From NCBI RefSeq assembly GCF_026151205.1, contig NC_087082.1:1888001-1952000 (forward strand): a DNA stretch of 64,000 bases, given 5' to 3'. Positions 10,040 through 20,869 of the stretch are shown in pieces. The DNA is from Bolinopsis microptera. Taxonomy: Eukaryota; Ctenophora; Tentaculata; Lobata; Bolinopsidae. Position numbers and translations under genes: made by a program. Below the pieces are notes generated by a model. That model ran no database searches and was not told the DNA's origin. It saw only the letters and a list, made by a program, of their open reading frames with translations. Position 1 is the stretch's first letter. Each line of letters begins with the position of its first letter.

Positions 10040-10527
10040 TGAAGTTATTTATTTGATGACATTTTTATTCCACTTACTTGATAACATAAATATGTTGTTT
10101 TAAAAAGTTAGCAAATATAAATATATATATATAGCAAGATGGCAATCTATTAAATAGGAGGAGGGAACTCATTAGCAAATGTAGGCACACCAACAAGTTT
10201 ATGCTGAAGAAATGCTTCTAGGAATATCTTATTTTAATTTTAGTTTTTGTTCTTGTATTTCATTTCCGTTTCGTTTCGTTTTATTTTGTTTTTGATTTAG
10301 TTTAGTTAAGATAATTACATTTATTATTTTTTAGCCAAAAAGATTAACAAAGTTGAATCGCTGGAACAAATGAGCTTAACAAATTAAATTTGTAAGCTTT
10401 ATGCACTAATGGCAACCGATAATTTTTTTTTGGAAAACAAATAGAATAATATATAACAATACAATTTACAACAATGTATATCGACCAGATTTGAAACAAC
10501 AATTAATTGAGTCCATGGGACTCATAA
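10040..10527. other. No gene recognised
   Basis: AT-rich sequence with a short TA run (about 10117-10132) and a repeated TTTCGTTT stretch. Upstream exons of the membrane-protein gene could be hidden here, but none has a convincing coding phase. Confidence 0.4.
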
Positions 10528-11172
10528 TTAGCTAAGCTTTGATACAAAGCATGCGAACTCAAAGTCGCTTTCACAACTTTTGTCAACTGAATTGACAGAA
10601 GATCTGGTTCCTCTTATACACAGGAGAACCAGCTTCCTGATAATAAATGATAATTTACATCTTAAAAAATTTACAACATCTGAATAATTTTGTTGCGTCT
10701 TATAAGCTATTTTCTCACACCATAACTGAAAAAATGTTCTCGCTTCTGGCCCGCTGCCACCCGTGACAGAGTACACCAGTGGACAGAAACTCCCATGTTC
10801 GACATTCAATATTCTCTCGTTGTATAACCTCCGCTTCTGAGTCTCAGCTCTCTCGTATATTTTTTCTGTTGATGATGAGAGATACGACTCAGAATTGGGA
10901 TTGAGAAACTTTATGTCGAAATAGGAGTTCTGTCCCGGACGATAGAATCCCCTGGCACGGACGTCAGGGTGGGCATTGTCTCCTGTTAGTGTGGTACTTG
11001 TTGAGAAAGTCTCCCCGTCTAAAGTCTGTAGGTGGGGCTCACATTCTACGTCTTTGCAAACAGTTGATAGTTGTTTGGCTATGAAATCCCTAAAATCCCT
11101 GAAATACCAGATCATATTACTGTATAATAACAGTATTCGAGGACGAGCAGGGAACCAGGGACATAGATGCAT
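10528..11172 (-). pseudogene. C-terminal piece of a mobile-element protein, nuclease-like
   Basis: A 214-aa open frame. The part after residue 40 reads like the C-terminal module of large invertebrate retroelement-like proteins: a histidine/aspartate run (AHPDVRARGFYRPGQNSYFD), then KRRLYNERILNVEHGSFCPL, VYSVTGGSGPEA and a final RCKLSF/CIRGTRSS motif. The Asp...Glu spacing suggests a PD-(D/E)xK-like fold, which is inference. The N-terminal 25 residues overlap a 30-bp inverted repeat and another reading frame, so the frame has been truncated there. No catalytic RT region is present, so this is a remnant. Confidence 0.5.
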
Positions 11173-11625
11173 TACACCCAGGACAGGACATGGAGCTCTT
11201 TAGGAGGTTTTTCTGGAATAGGAAGTCTCTAGCATTCTCTAGTGAGGCGGTGGGTCCATTAATTTCGTCCATTAGACAGAAGAGTACCATGTCAGGAATT
11301 GGAATAGTTGTTGTTGTTGATGATGGCAACTGATAATACTTCACCAAAAACGAACGACTTATATACCACATTTTAATCGTAATCATTTATTTCATTGAGC
11401 AATCAATATTATTCGTAACTAATTATATCCGAGAGACCACATTTGAATCGTAATCAATAGTTTGATCCAGTAATTTACTACGCTACAATTAATTATGCTA
11501 GTCGTAACTAATTGCATCCAAGATACCATACATACCATTCACATGATCTGGTAACCAATCAACTATTCACAAACACCTGTTGCTTGATTCAGGGGATACT
11601 GTTATTATACAGTAATATGATCTGG
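11107..11625. mobile_element. 519-bp element with perfect 30-bp terminal inverted repeats
   Basis: The termini 11107-11136 and 11596-11625 are perfect inverted copies starting CCAGATCATATTACTG. Both are flanked by TA, consistent with a TA target duplication. The interior carries the transposase-like zinc ribbon on the minus strand, but no complete transposase. Confidence 0.65.
11117..11272 (-). pseudogene. Zinc-ribbon N-terminus of a Merlin/ISXO2-like transposase (fragment)
   Basis: The frame from the Met at 11272 encodes an N-terminal helix (LENARDFLFQKNLLKSS) followed by a CPGC half-ribbon and LVPCSSS, the pattern seen at the start of ISXO2-like DDE transposases. The frame stops inside the left inverted repeat, so the catalytic domain is absent. 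The first 38 residues of the longer open frame upstream look unrelated. Confidence 0.4.
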
Positions 11626-11626
11626 T

Positions 11627-11700
11627 AGACAGTGGTCCGCAGACAGTGGTCCGCAGACAGTGGTCCGCAGACAGTGGTCCGCAGACAGTGGTCCGCGGAC
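11627..11700. repeat. 14-bp tandem repeat, five copies
   Basis: Direct copies of AGACAGTGGTCCGC, directly following the right terminus of the 519-bp element. Confidence 0.9.
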
Positions 11701-11710
11701 CAGTGGTCGG

Positions 11711-12635
11711 GCTATCTCGATACTGCCCAATGACCATGAGGACAATGACTTTAATTATAGGTATTAAGTTGTGGGCATGTATATTTCTTTTCTTTTTTTT
11801 TCTTTTTTTTAAATAATTAATTTATTGAATCTTGTGGCAACAAGTCTGTATATCTTAATCATGACACACCAACATTCATACCAGATTTCTGGAAATTCTT
11901 TAATTCCCGATAACGACATTAGTGGCTCTAAATTTCTTAGAAATTCTGAGGTTTTCTGTGCAGATTTAATTAGTCGATATTTTTTAAAGATAAAAACAAA
12001 GGGCATTATTTTATAAAGTTCTTAAATTATAGATAGTTTTGCTATGACGTGGTCGTCATTAATTTTTGATCGGGGAGATGTTAGGTAGGGGTATAGTAAA
12101 TTGAGGGTGAACTGGTTTGCAAATATCTCAGGTTTGCAATATCTCACGGCCTGTATTATAATAATTTATAAAATAGTTTTACTGAAAGACTGGTAGTCGG
12201 TCTAGACTGGTAGTTGGATTAGTTTTGAAGTCTTTATCAATTTAGCAAATATTTGGAGTCAGCGTAACAAGCTGAAAGTTGTAAGGTTTGTATGATTGAA
12301 ATGTCCCACGGCGTGAAGCTGTAGTTATTATTTTAAGCCGTTGTAAATTAGTAGTTATTTGGAATTGTGACGTTCCCGGTGGGAAAAGCAGTGGCTTAAA
12401 GATTGTTAAAGTTTCAAATTTATTAGAACTTATAGTTAAAAGAATACTTACAATTATTTTAACAGCATTGATTGTTGATTATTGTGTTGACGAACTAGCC
12501 GAGGTGTTACAAGAGTGCCATGAGAATCAACTCCCCCTTCAACTCCCCAAAGACCTGCCAACCAGCACTATACAAAAAGGGAAGCTCGCCTGCTGCTCGC
12601 TGCCTTTCGCCTTCTGCATTCACCTGTCTCCTATC
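11711..12635. other. No gene recognised
   Basis: AT-rich sequence with a T-rich tract at about 11786-11810. A small open frame begins near 12468 but lacks any recognisable motif apart from the signal-peptide segment annotated separately. Confidence 0.4.
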
Positions 12636-12699
12636 ATGGCCCGGGGTCTTGTTCTGCTGTGTCCGTTCTCTCTCCACATGTTACTCATTTCTATCATAG
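12636..12699 (+). CDS. Candidate signal-peptide first exon
   Basis: The ATG at 12636 starts MARGLVLLCPFSLHMLLISII, a classic signal peptide, followed by a GTTCG donor after 64 coding bases. The exon therefore ends in phase 1, which is the entry phase of the sushi exon at 15616. Whether the two belong to one secreted or membrane sushi-domain protein is inference. The donor is not strong. Confidence 0.4.
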
Positions 12700-14120
12700 G
12701 TTCGTAATTTAGATTAAGTTCTTGATCATGTTATTGTCATTGCTTGCATTCGTATCAAAGGCTGATGTTAAGATTAATTCGTACTTATGTCAATTTCCGT
12801 CGTATAATGCTTAATATGCTGTTAATATACATAATATCTCATCAGATTCCTCGCACTACTAGTACTACCTGTTCCCGATAGATCCTTCCAGAATTAGGCT
12901 ATGGAGTTCCTTTCCTGAGGTAAAAATCTTACGTAAACCTTAATCCATCGTTCATAATCATAGCACTTTTCCACTTGTTAACGTTGACGATTGTAGTATT
13001 ATAGTTATTTCCTGTGTACTAATTATTAGTTCTAATAGTTATTAATTTCCAGGCAATATGACGGTGATACCCAGCCCACTTGCTCTGCCTGTCCTCACCT
13101 AAGCTCCACCAGTCGTATTGCTTCGTAAGTTTATTACGTCTTCATTAAGAGGTTCCTACGATAGATTTTCCCTTAATTTAACTTAATCAATCTGAATATT
13201 GTCACTACTTAAACGCTCCGTACTTATAATTATCTTACTTCAGATTGATTCCCCCCTCCTTCCTCGAGAACCGTTCGTCACTATGTTAGATCCTCGGGAT
13301 GACCATGCAAGATGGTTCAGTTCTAGTTGACATTCCACTATATGAAAAGACCAGATCGCCACTTTATATTCTTATTCCTTGGTTAGTAAATTATACTTAT
13401 AGTGATTCTAGTTCGTAAGTTATCTAGAAGTAGGAAATTAATACCTATATTCCGTATAATTAGTGTGGTCTATTAAATTTGTATTGATATATGATCTCTT
13501 CAGAAAGAGAGAGAACCGGAACAGCGACCTCGTGAATCATCTTATTTAATCGCTTCACCCTCGCCACATTCGCTACTACTTCAATTATTGGGGTAAATGG
13601 ACATTAAGACTAAGTTATGAGATATGAGAGTTAAATTAATATTGTAGTCCTATTTAACCCAATTATTTTACAACCCTTTATTAATTTGTTTTAATTGGTT
13701 ATCTTCCAGATATGAATTCACCTTAAATTCTGAAATCCATAATTACAATAGAAATTACTGTCCTAAAATTGTATCTGTACAAAGAGAGTTTGGGCTGGGA
13801 CTACTTCCCCGAGAGAGTCTCAAACCGGAGGTATTCCATAATATCGGAACCTGAATTTCCATACTCTAGTTAAAAGGAGCCCATTATACGTAGTTAAATT
13901 AATACCACCACAATTTAATGAAATATAATAAATAAATAATCTCTAGAAGTCATGGAAAATTGGAGCATTAAATAGGCCGTTAAGTAAGTTGTCGTGCTGA
14001 AACCCGAGTACGCCTCTTAACAACCAGCACTCGTGGGCAGATAAGTATAATGAATAAATTGTGTAGAAATTAATAAATGTGACTGTGAGTGTGACATTAA
14101 TTGTGACATGTACATTTGCA
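12700..14120. other. No gene recognised
   Basis: AT-rich intronic or intergenic sequence between the signal-peptide exon and the GC-rich block. No open frame with family features was seen. Confidence 0.4.
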
Positions 14121-14129
14121 TTTGCAATT

Positions 14130-15200
14130 TGGGTACGTGGGCCCGCTCGATCCACGTGCGCGGCGCCCCCGCGCCCATTATGCTTACATCTTCAATTTCA
14201 ATTGCAGTGTGGTGCTTGCGAGGCGCGCGCGGCGGGTCGGGTACTCATGTACTTGATTATTGAGAGTACCCCATCTTATGAACGATAGATGAACTTAGAA
14301 TATATTTTGAAGTTTTTGAAGTATATTATATGTATTGATTATTCTGTGGAAAATAAAATTCTCTTTTTCTTAAATTCTCTTTTTCTTAATTCTTGTTCAT
14401 TGCAATATTACCGCCAGCGAGGAGCCGCAGCTGCGACTGCAAGCCGTGTTACCCACCTCCCTGTACTGTATTGTGATCAGCATAAGTTTAATCAAAGTAA
14501 TGTGTATCACTCGCTTCACTCGATCCGAAATTAAAGTATATGATCCTACAAGTACAACGCCAAGCTAGTAATTGAGTTTTATGAAAGCACTCTAGCCAGG
14601 CCAGAGTGCATGGAATTGGAAGTCAGTGGATTCTCTTTACCTAATTTTACCTCATCCCATTAAGGAACGCGCGCGGGGTAAAAAAAACCTAGCCAGAGTG
14701 GAAGTCGGCGCCCTCATTAAATTTTTGGAGAAAATCGCTCGCGCTCGCCAAAATTTGTTGGACCAGACGATGTCCTAGCCTGGCAGCTCATTGCGCGGCG
14801 CGTCGCAACGAGCTTCGTTGTTCGTCGACGTGCGACGAGCAACGAGAAAAATTGTGTGGCGCGTCGGGTGGCACATCTTAACGGGTGATACGAGTATGAA
14901 TTTCGATCGCTGACGTACAGCGAGCAGCACAGCTGCGAGTGGCGTCAGCTAGTAGGATTTCATCCTACAAGGCACATCGCGTTCACCTAGCTAACCAGGT
15001 CATTTCCGCCTCCGGCGGTCGCGCGTTACTGCAAGCGAGAGGGCTATAGTTAGCGCAACACATCGCGCCACAAGCCAAATATTTATCAACATCTTGACTA
15101 GCTACGCGTTTCTTTTCCGCATGCGCGCGCTCGAGCACGTGGATCGAGCCGGCCGGCCGGCTCGATCCACGTGCTCGAGCGCGCGCATGCGGAAAAGGAG
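14130..15200. other. GC-rich, CpG-rich block
   Basis: Base composition changes sharply, with many GCGC and CGCG strings (for example at 14138-14240, 14665-14960 and 15000-15200). The string CTCGATCCACGTG occurs at 14147 and again in both arms of the palindrome at 15113-15196, so these parts belong to one repeat family. Confidence 0.5.
15113..15196. repeat. 84-bp perfect palindrome
   Basis: A perfect inverted repeat with no spacer, centred at 15154/15155. The arms start TTTTCCGCATGCGCGCGCTC and the centre is CCGGCCGGCCGG. Such GC-rich perfect palindromes are normally unstable. It sits at the 5' break of the damaged sushi exon. Confidence 0.95.
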
Positions 15201-15296
15201 CTGTCATGTAAGAGGGGTTCCTACTAAAAGGCATCAACCCTATCACCTGTACCGAGGGCACCACCTTCTCCACAACTCCTAGTTGTGTAGAATTAG
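15190..15296 (+). pseudogene. Truncated, broken copy of the sushi exon
   Basis: The sequence matches the 3' half of the intact exon at 15616-15807 (GAGCTGTCATGT, GGGTTCCTACT, CACCTGT, GGGCACCACCTTCTCC, TTGTGTAGAATTAG then GTGAGTTTTCAG) but has small indels and frame breaks. Its 5' half is replaced by the palindrome. Confidence 0.75.
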
Positions 15297-15615
15297 GTGA
15301 GTTTTCAGTACTGTAGATTATAATTTCAAAACTGTTAATTCACATCAAGTGGAGCACTGATGCCTATACGATAATAAAGGCGATAAAGGGTCTACATGCT
15401 AGTGCTACAGATATGAAATTGGTAATTCTCATCCATAAAATCTATTAAAGTATTAAGATGTTATATCGTATAACTCGTGCTGAACTTCACATTAAGAAAA
15501 TTATTTGCGTAGTAAATAAGTATACTTTAACACCAAGTTTATTTTGAAGATTTTAAATTCTAAATCGAAATCTTATTTCAACTTTTTCAAATCCACTTAG
15601 ACAAAATTTCCTCAG

Positions 15616-15807
15616 AAAAACTACAGTGCACTGGTCTGGGTCCAGGCTGGAATCAGCTCACAACAGACACAATATACCCGGTAGAGGCAGGAACAGAGCT
15701 GACAGTGTCATGTGAAGAAGGGTTCCTACTGATAGGCAGCATCACTATCACCTGTACTGAGGGCACCACCTTCTCCAGTGCCACAACTCCAACTTGTGTA
15801 GAATTAG
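15616..15807 (+). CDS. Sushi/CCP domain exon
   Basis: A phase 1-1 exon with acceptor TTCCTCAG and donor GTGAGTTT, encoding one complete sushi (complement control protein) module. Four cysteines (KLQC, VSCEEGF, TITCTEG, TPTCVEL) have the usual spacing, and the Trp expected before the last Cys is replaced by Phe in TTFSS. Sushi modules are extracellular adhesion and recognition units. The symmetric phase allows insertion or skipping without a frameshift. No other domain of the parent gene was recognised nearby; the signal-peptide exon at 12636 is a possible start. Confidence 0.7.
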
Positions 15808-15819
15808 GTGAGTTTTCAG

Positions 15820-17150
15820 TCCTCAGGATATAATCTGAGTCCAGATGGCCAGTTGATAGATCTTTTCAATTTGTCGAAACAGAAAATAGTGGGAAAGGAA
15901 AAACATAAAACAAATTTAATGTCACTTAACAAAGATATCTATAGCTATAAGATTATAAAGGAAGATCAACGAGAGTATAAAAGATCATTTAAAAGATACT
16001 TTTGGAGTCAACCATTTAGATGATAAACGTCCGAGATATGGAAACTCAAATTGTTTTCTCTCAATGCACTTAAAAGTTTATAATAGAAGTCAAGTTTCAC
16101 TAAACGAAAATTCTATAAAACAAGATGCGAAAGAAGATTTGTAAACACTCTTCAACAATTTAGATCTAATCCTTCCCAATGGAGAATCGTTTTCACTTAA
16201 AGTAAAAGATCTTCTTTGATAATCTGTTACAGGTAGCAAGTTTCACGACCTATTGTGTAATGTGTAATCTATATTAGGTGTGTTCGGCTGTTTATAAGGT
16301 CTTCCATCGCGTGTCGTAAGCATGACACGTTTATACCTTCTGCCTATATCTTAAAAACCTGTGCTGTGCGGCAGCCTAAACTAAGATTCTTCCTTTAGTC
16401 TCCTTGTTTGAGGAGCATCTGCTATCATATGGAGATATGGAGGTTGTGTCTGTCTGTGTAGCTGTAAACGTCTAATAGGGTCCCTTTGCAGTGCAGGGAT
16501 CATAACTACGCACATCATTACGCACAAAATTTTGAGATAAGCTACTGACTGATAAGCGATACTTATGCGAGAAAATACGGAAAATATGCAGAAAATGCCA
16601 TATTGTTGGAAAATATGCCGTTATTGGCATTTCGTTTAGACTGGTAATGGTTCAGATTTTGATATGGTTAATTTCTCAACTTATATCTCTCAATGTTCAT
16701 CTTGGTAAATAAATGTTCGTTCGCAGACACAACTAATCCAAGTGTCGACGGTATGGGCTGAAATGGTGTAGACTAAGGTTTGGCCAGTCAATTAATTGAA
16801 ATATAACAATAGTGACGCGACGACGGAGGTTTTCGGATTATATTCTATGTGAGTTATAGTATGTGGTGCCCTTAGTAGATTTTAGACTGTTGGCCAACAT
16901 TACGTAGTAGGTTAAGTAGGTTACATTCATATACGTCATCAAACTTTCGTGGGAAAGCAGAAACTACTCGATCAAATCACGAATGAAAGAATTTGTCACG
17001 TTTCGCACGTGGAAACTTTGGGTGGACGTTACGTGCGCATCCAACATTGCAGAATTATTGTAAATTGTGGTATGCGTGTACTTTATATATAATTTGAAAA
17101 GCATGTGAAGTTTTAAAATATTTTTAGCAGTCTTTGTGAAGTTGGGTCGG
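15820..17150. other. No gene recognised
   Basis: Intronic or intergenic sequence after the sushi exon. It includes a stretch (about 16430-16560) with TGTCTGTCTGTGTAG and TGCAGGGATCATAACTACGC, which looks like repeat-derived sequence. There is no coding signal. Confidence 0.4.
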
Positions 17151-17157
17151 GCTTCTT

Positions 17158-19386
17158 TTAAACTGTTTGGTCTTTGTACACCTGTAACATTTCCATGGCA
17201 TTAGGAAACAGCCTCAAGTCTTGACTCCTTGCTCGCTCAAAGATGGGTCTGTAAGACGGCCAGGAAGCAACCGCCAACCCGTCTGCTGCTGTTTTTGAGT
17301 GCACTCCCGAGTACAGCTTGACACCATCTTCCTCCACAATGCTGGTGATCTCCCCCAGATTCCAAACATCTCCAGTAGAGTCACCGAACGCGTAGACCCC
17401 CTGCTTAAACAAAATGCTAGATCCCATTCCGATCATATCATCCGTTGCCATGACATTAATCGCCACTAGGTTGTAAGGCTGAACTCTGCAGCTTGGGTCA
17501 GGATCCTCCCAATCCACTGTGTATTTCAGGGAGTTCTTGTCAAAGCTGGCCACCCTAGCTGGGAAGAACTGCCAGGCAGCGTAGTGAGCGATAACAGAGT
17601 CCCCTACCATAGGAACCGATGCTCGTAGGGAACTTTTACCTTCGGTACCTTCTTCTCTGGACGAGTCTAGTGCCTCCACTTTAATCCTCTGAATAGTTTC
17701 TGTAAGAGCTGTATCCTTCAATATCTTGCAGATCTGTTCGATGGATTCCGTGTATTTATCGGAATCATCAGCTGTGAAAATGTACGGTTCTTTATCAGTC
17801 GGGAGTACCATGCCCACGCTACTCCTCATCCAGTCGTTTCTATCTCCAGTTAGTCCGCTTCCAACCTCCAGCACTATAGCATCTTTATTTAGAGAACGCA
17901 GTGCAAAGTTAGCCTCCATCTGGCAGTTCTGACTGTTTGTATACTCTTTTGAGACACACATCACTACGGTGGCGGAGTCCTTTAGTCCATCAGCGATCTG
18001 TCCGAACATCCCAGAGTCATCCACACTGTTCAACTGCTCGATGTCCAGCCAAACTCTCTCACCAATCCTTTCTTCGATATCTGCTTTTATTTTCCTAGGA
18101 TCGGAGAACTCATGGCCAACATAGCTCCTCAGTTGTCCTGCTTCGAATGAAGACTTAGAGTTACTCCAACAGTAGGAAAGGAACACTCTAGGAGGAGAAA
18201 CATTGGTGGTGACTGCTGCACTTTTACCACTAAAATCAGAGATAACCAGTTTCTCCAAGTTGCTCTGAAGCTCACTGGCCTTCTCGTCGTATACATCCTC
18301 GCTCCCGAACTGTATGTACAGCTGGCCCGCCAGCAGCATACCTGCTGTAGTGTTTAACCAGTTCGAGCTTCTCCCGATCACAACAGGGATTACAGTCTTA
18401 CCCAGTGTTTTCTTTGCGTACAGCAGCTCAGACATTGCCTGAGGGTTATCAATAAAACTGTCACTGAGACACACTAGGTACACGGAACAGTTTTTTATTT
18501 GTCCGACTATCTGCTGTATGTCCCTGGAAGAGGCTCCTTCACTCGACTCTGCTACATTGAACTTGTCTTTCACCTGTCGCATTATCTTTTGCACAGATGA
18601 GCTGTCTTGGTGCACTTTCGATACGAAAATATCACACGCAGCCAGGTCAATACGACTGTTGGCGCTATCTGGAGATGAATCGACGCAGTTAAACACGTTG
18701 GGAAGAGTTCTCAGTTGGGTCAGGGTAAGACCCTCAAATGTGACTGTGTATCCTGCGTAGTTATCACTAGAGACTTGGGGGTCTGATTTATCCACATGTC
18801 TCCCATTGTACACCGTTTCTCCCTCTTGGTTTTTCGTTATACTAGTAATTCTTCCCATGTGCCAGCGGTCTGAGATCTGACCAAGATCTGCTATTTCCTT
18901 CTTTTTCTCCTCGGTCAGGTTCCTTCCCGAGTTGTCACACACTGTTCCATCGTCATTGTGCCCACAGAAAAAGAGACCCTGCTGAAAGAGGACCTTGGTT
19001 CCTACTCCGATAGTAGCAGGATCCGGCACTTTATCCACACACAGATTCTTGTAACTGGCAGCTTCAGCAGACCAGTCCCCGTCAGTCCACTTGATCATGT
19101 AGGTCAGGTCGTCTGGCAGCCAGTCTTTTATAGTGGCAGTGAACCACCCGTATCCCCACCAGTAGACAAACGCGGAGTCTCCTATTTTGGGAGTGTTATC
19201 TCCACTTATAAGTGCAGAGGCAGAAGGAGCTGATGTTGCACTGTTAGTTAGTATTTGTGTTAGTAAAGGGAATGAGGTGTCAGTCTGGCTGCTGAACTCT
19301 ATGCCAGCCAGACTTCCTTGAAAACCATACCTCTCTCTCAACACGTTCTCCAAATCTTTCACAATTGTTTCTCTCTCACAAGCCAT
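17158..19386 (-). CDS. Tudor-like / TIR / TIR / Tudor-like protein
   Basis: A single uninterrupted 742-aa frame with a good start context (AAAG before ATGG) and no signal peptide or membrane segment, so it is cytosolic or nuclear. Residues 66-118 (GDSAFVYWWGYGWFTATIKD) and 127-210 form a Tudor/chromo-like barrel pair, and the same pattern recurs at 593-705 (VGDSVIAHYAAWQFFPARV, then GSSILFKQGVYAFGD). Between them are two TIR domains: about 248-345 (CSVYLVCLSDSFID, KTVIPVVIG) and about 399-530 (PRVFLSYCW, VWLDIEQLN, TVVMCVSKEY). Both keep the glutamate at the position of the NADase catalytic Glu of SARM1-like TIRs (Glu320 and Glu491, the latter in NCQMEANFAL). TIR domains signal in innate immunity or cleave NAD+. 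Which applies here is unknown. Being intronless, it could be a retrocopy or a lineage-specific gene. Confidence 0.85.
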   Translation of the reverse strand: MACERETIVKDLENVLRERYGFQGSLAGIEFSSQTDTSFPLLTQILTNSATSAPSASALISGDNTPKIGDSAFVYWWGYGWFTATIKDWLPDDLTYMIKWTDGDWSAEAASYKNLCVDKVPDPATIGVGTKVLFQQGLFFCGHNDDGTVCDNSGRNLTEEKKKEIADLGQISDRWHMGRITSITKNQEGETVYNGRHVDKSDPQVSSDNYAGYTVTFEGLTLTQLRTLPNVFNCVDSSPDSANSRIDLAACDIFVSKVHQDSSSVQKIMRQVKDKFNVAESSEGASSRDIQQIVGQIKNCSVYLVCLSDSFIDNPQAMSELLYAKKTLGKTVIPVVIGRSSNWLNTTAGMLLAGQLYIQFGSEDVYDEKASELQSNLEKLVISDFSGKSAAVTTNVSPPRVFLSYCWSNSKSSFEAGQLRSYVGHEFSDPRKIKADIEERIGERVWLDIEQLNSVDDSGMFGQIADGLKDSATVVMCVSKEYTNSQNCQMEANFALRSLNKDAIVLEVGSGLTGDRNDWMRSSVGMVLPTDKEPYIFTADDSDKYTESIEQICKILKDTALTETIQRIKVEALDSSREEGTEGKSSLRASVPMVGDSVIAHYAAWQFFPARVASFDKNSLKYTVDWEDPDPSCRVQPYNLVAINVMATDDMIGMGSSILFKQGVYAFGDSTGDVWNLGEITSIVEEDGVKLYSGVHSKTAADGLAVASWPSYRPIFERARSQDLRLFPNAMEMLQVYKDQTV

Positions 19387-19389
19387 CTT

Positions 19390-20550
19390 TCAGTTAAAAT
19401 GGTAAAGGTTTAGATTTAAAGCGTTATACTAATATTTTGCAAGGATCTTTATATAAATTCAAATATCTAAATGAAAATATGTGCGCACTTTGGTAATACC
19501 GAAGCAATTACCTCAGGTCAGCTCAAAGGAACGGCAAACTAACTTCACAATCATAATGGAAATAAATGGAGTTTAGGATCACTGAAAACTTGCAAGCAAA
19601 GTTTATAAATGACATGTCTCTATGTGTTGATAAAACTGCATCATTTTTGTAAACTACTGAATACTTGATACATTATTTGAAACATGATACGATGTACATT
19701 CAAATGTGATAATGAGCGAAAACTAAATCGATTTGAAAGGAAATACGCAGCTGTAAGTGGAATAGAAAATGAGCGGTGATGAAATACTAAATGCTTCGGA
19801 TAAGCAAATTGTGTATTATCATTGTATTTTAGTCTATAAATAACATCAGCTGTGCACGAATTTCCAACACACGTGACTTAAACTAATTATTTTGCGTTGA
19901 AATATCTTTATCAGGTAACATTTAGATTTGGCATCGTTACAACTACAGCTAACGTGTGTTAACTGTTTAAATTTATAACGATATAATGATGACATCAATC
20001 ATGTTTTGATTTGTGGTCGTGTACGATAACACGATCATCATTTATTTTTTTGTGAAAAGACATTTGTCAACAAAAAACAAGAAATTTGTTAAGGCTATTA
20101 TAGCTAGACTAGTGTAAGCCGTGCCTACGGCCGGGCCTTCACTATCGCAGTTGAAATGCAAAAGTATAAACCCGCCTATAATATTCGAAAAGACGCATTA
20201 CATTTTCGTAGACGCATTACATTTTCGTAGTTAAAACGGTGCGAAAGTATGAACTCGCTCATTCCAAACATACGTATATGAGCATATATCATACCACAAT
20301 TTAATTCTGATCAGTGCGCAGGCGACTAGATATTTTATTATTCAGCTATCACATGTTTCTTACAAATCACACAATGCTGATTAGTAAGGCATTCATAATT
20401 TTAGTGGAGAAGTTTTACCAAACAATATACTACTCTTATTGAAGAAGTTAGTAATGATTAAATACCTTTATAGCTTTATGATCTAATGCCATCATGGTTG
20501 ACGTATGTTACTCGTCTAAATTTCTTCGAAGTAGCGCGCAGACCATTAAC
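19390..20550. other. Upstream region of the TIR gene; no other gene seen
   Basis: AT-rich DNA, presumably holding the promoter and 5' leader of the minus-strand TIR gene. It contains a short tandem duplication near 20190-20232 (AGACGCATTACATTTTCGTAG). No TATA box could be assigned with confidence. Confidence 0.4.
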
Positions 20551-20557
20551 AATGGTC

Positions 20558-20869
20558 AACGGGGGGCCAATGAGTATTTTTTTGTGAAACTTGATTTCGA
20601 GATAGCAGTTGACCAACAAACTAGGACCAGTGACCAAACTTTTGAGGGGGTCCCGGACCCCAACCGCCAAACGGTGCGCGCAGGGCAGCCACGCCCATAT
20701 TTGGTCCAAATTAGGCCCAATTTAGCCAAATAGCTTTAACATGCCAAAAACCCAGGTTTGTGGTGCTCTACTTGTAGCTAGTGGTCTCTTGAACTTGTAT
20801 ATGAAATTTCATCAAGATTGGACAAAAAATGACTGAGTTATGAGCCAAAAACCATATGCCCATATTTGG
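20558..20869 (+). repeat. Interspersed repeat, 5' part, split by an RTE insertion
   Basis: Matches the reverse complement of 30183-30575 nearly base for base (TTTGTGAAACTTGATTTCGAG, GGGTCCCGGACCCCAACCG, TGACTGAGTTATGAGCCAAA). The match stops at CCATATTTGG and resumes at 24031 with GGGCATACGCACC. Confidence 0.85.
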
